A DNA stretch of 6,094 nt from positions 1 to 6,094 of the forward strand of contig JABMRP010000622.1 of NCBI GenBank assembly GCA_013202535.1, written 5' to 3'. Below, piece by piece: positions 5,667-6,094 of this stretch. Both the position numbers and the translations under genes were made by a program. The notes beneath the pieces are model-generated. The model saw only the letters and a program-made list of their open reading frames with translations. It had not been told where the DNA came from and searched no databases. The stretch comes from Planctomycetota bacterium (lineage in GTDB: Bacteria; Planctomycetota; Planctomycetia; Pirellulales; Thermoguttaceae). Position 1 is the stretch's first letter. Each line of letters begins with the position of its first letter.

Positions 5667-6094
5667 ATGATGACCAAATCAAGAATCACCCGGCGGGTAT
5701 TTGTCGGCACGGCGGCCGTGTCGGCGTTTTCGATTTCGTATATTCCCCGCCGGGCGTGGGGCGCCGCCGATCGGCTGCACGTGGCCAGTGTTGGGGCGGG
5801 TGGCAAGGGAGCGGGCGAGGTGCGCGATTCGGCCGCCGAGGGGTGCAACATCGTGGCGTTGTGCGACGTCGACGAAAGCCGCGCCGCGAAGACGTTCGGT
5901 CAGTTTCCCCAGGCCAAGAAGTACCAAGATTTCCGCGTCATGCTCGATCGGCAGAAGGATATCGACGCGGTGACCGTGAGCACGCCCGACCACACGCACG
6001 CCGCGGCGTAGATCATGGCGATGAAGTTGGGCAAACACGTCTACTGCCAGAAGCCGCTGACGCACTCGCTTTACGAAGCCCGGCTGATGACCGA
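5667..6094 (+). pseudogene. Gfo/Idh/MocA-family oxidoreductase, Tat-exported, interrupted by in-frame TAG and cut by window end
   Basis: The N-terminal part of a secreted NAD(P)-dependent oxidoreductase of the Gfo/Idh/MocA family, which in planctomycetes acts on sugars and related compounds. A Tat signal is visible: TRRVFVG (8-14), a hydrophobic stretch, then IPRRAWGAADRL (about 26-37). The nucleotide-binding motif is SVGAGGKG (41-48), followed by ALCDVD (64-69) and STPDHTHA (105-112). Codon 115 is TAG (6009-6011). The same frame then continues as IMAMKLGKHVYCQKPLTHS to the window edge, exactly the expected sequence carrying the family's EKP-like catalytic-lysine motif (here QKP). The stop therefore replaces one residue without any frameshift. 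ATG codons lie at 5667 and 5670; AAAGGAA (5658-5664) fits the second better. Causes could be a recent nonsense mutation, a base-call error or read-through. Family identity is nearly certain; pseudogene status is less so. Confidence 0.8.

Overview
The window looks like chromosomal DNA from a planctomycete, most likely a Pirellulales-type member of Planctomycetota. The evidence is the high G+C content, two small lipoproteins with glycine-rich stretches after the lipid-anchor cysteine, a YfbK-type von Willebrand factor A protein, a Tat-exported Gfo/Idh/MocA oxidoreductase, a lysine-rich 'MARKILNRKE' protein of a type I associate with planctomycetes, and an intergenic inverted repeat whose translation contains the TRSVSEG peptide often seen in planctomycete annotations. 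The assignment rests on recognition, not on a database search.

Layout from left to right. Positions 1-374 hold no gene I can support. Two plus-strand genes follow: a 107-residue lysine-rich protein (375-698) and a 239-residue predicted lipoprotein of unknown function (823-1542). The lipoprotein gene converges on cutA (1553-1885, minus strand) with only 10 bases between the stops. A 430-base intergenic stretch (1886-2315) carries a nested inverted repeat and a 12-base palindrome. Upstream of it on the minus strand lie a family-2 O-methyltransferase-like gene (2316-3317) and a small zinc-ribbon protein gene (3415-3600). These two may be co-transcribed from a promoter near 3647-3675.

From the same intergenic region a vWA/YfbK lipoprotein gene (3930-5507) is read in the opposite direction. 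It is preceded by a candidate ECF-sigma-type promoter and a strong ribosome binding site. After it come a strong 16-bp hairpin and a promoter-like sequence overlapping a dyad. The window ends inside a secreted Gfo/Idh/MocA-family oxidoreductase gene that has an in-frame TAG stop after residue 114, with clear family sequence continuing in the same frame to the window edge.

The genes do not form one obvious pathway. Three encode predicted exported proteins (two lipoproteins and one Tat substrate), and the rest look like housekeeping or unassigned functions. I do not see a defence system, a CRISPR array, an RNA gene, an insertion sequence or a clear new multi-gene system. The points most worth following up are the in-frame stop in the oxidoreductase, the inverted repeat family, the putative ECF promoter of the vWA gene, and the short zinc-ribbon gene with a possible decayed second half.
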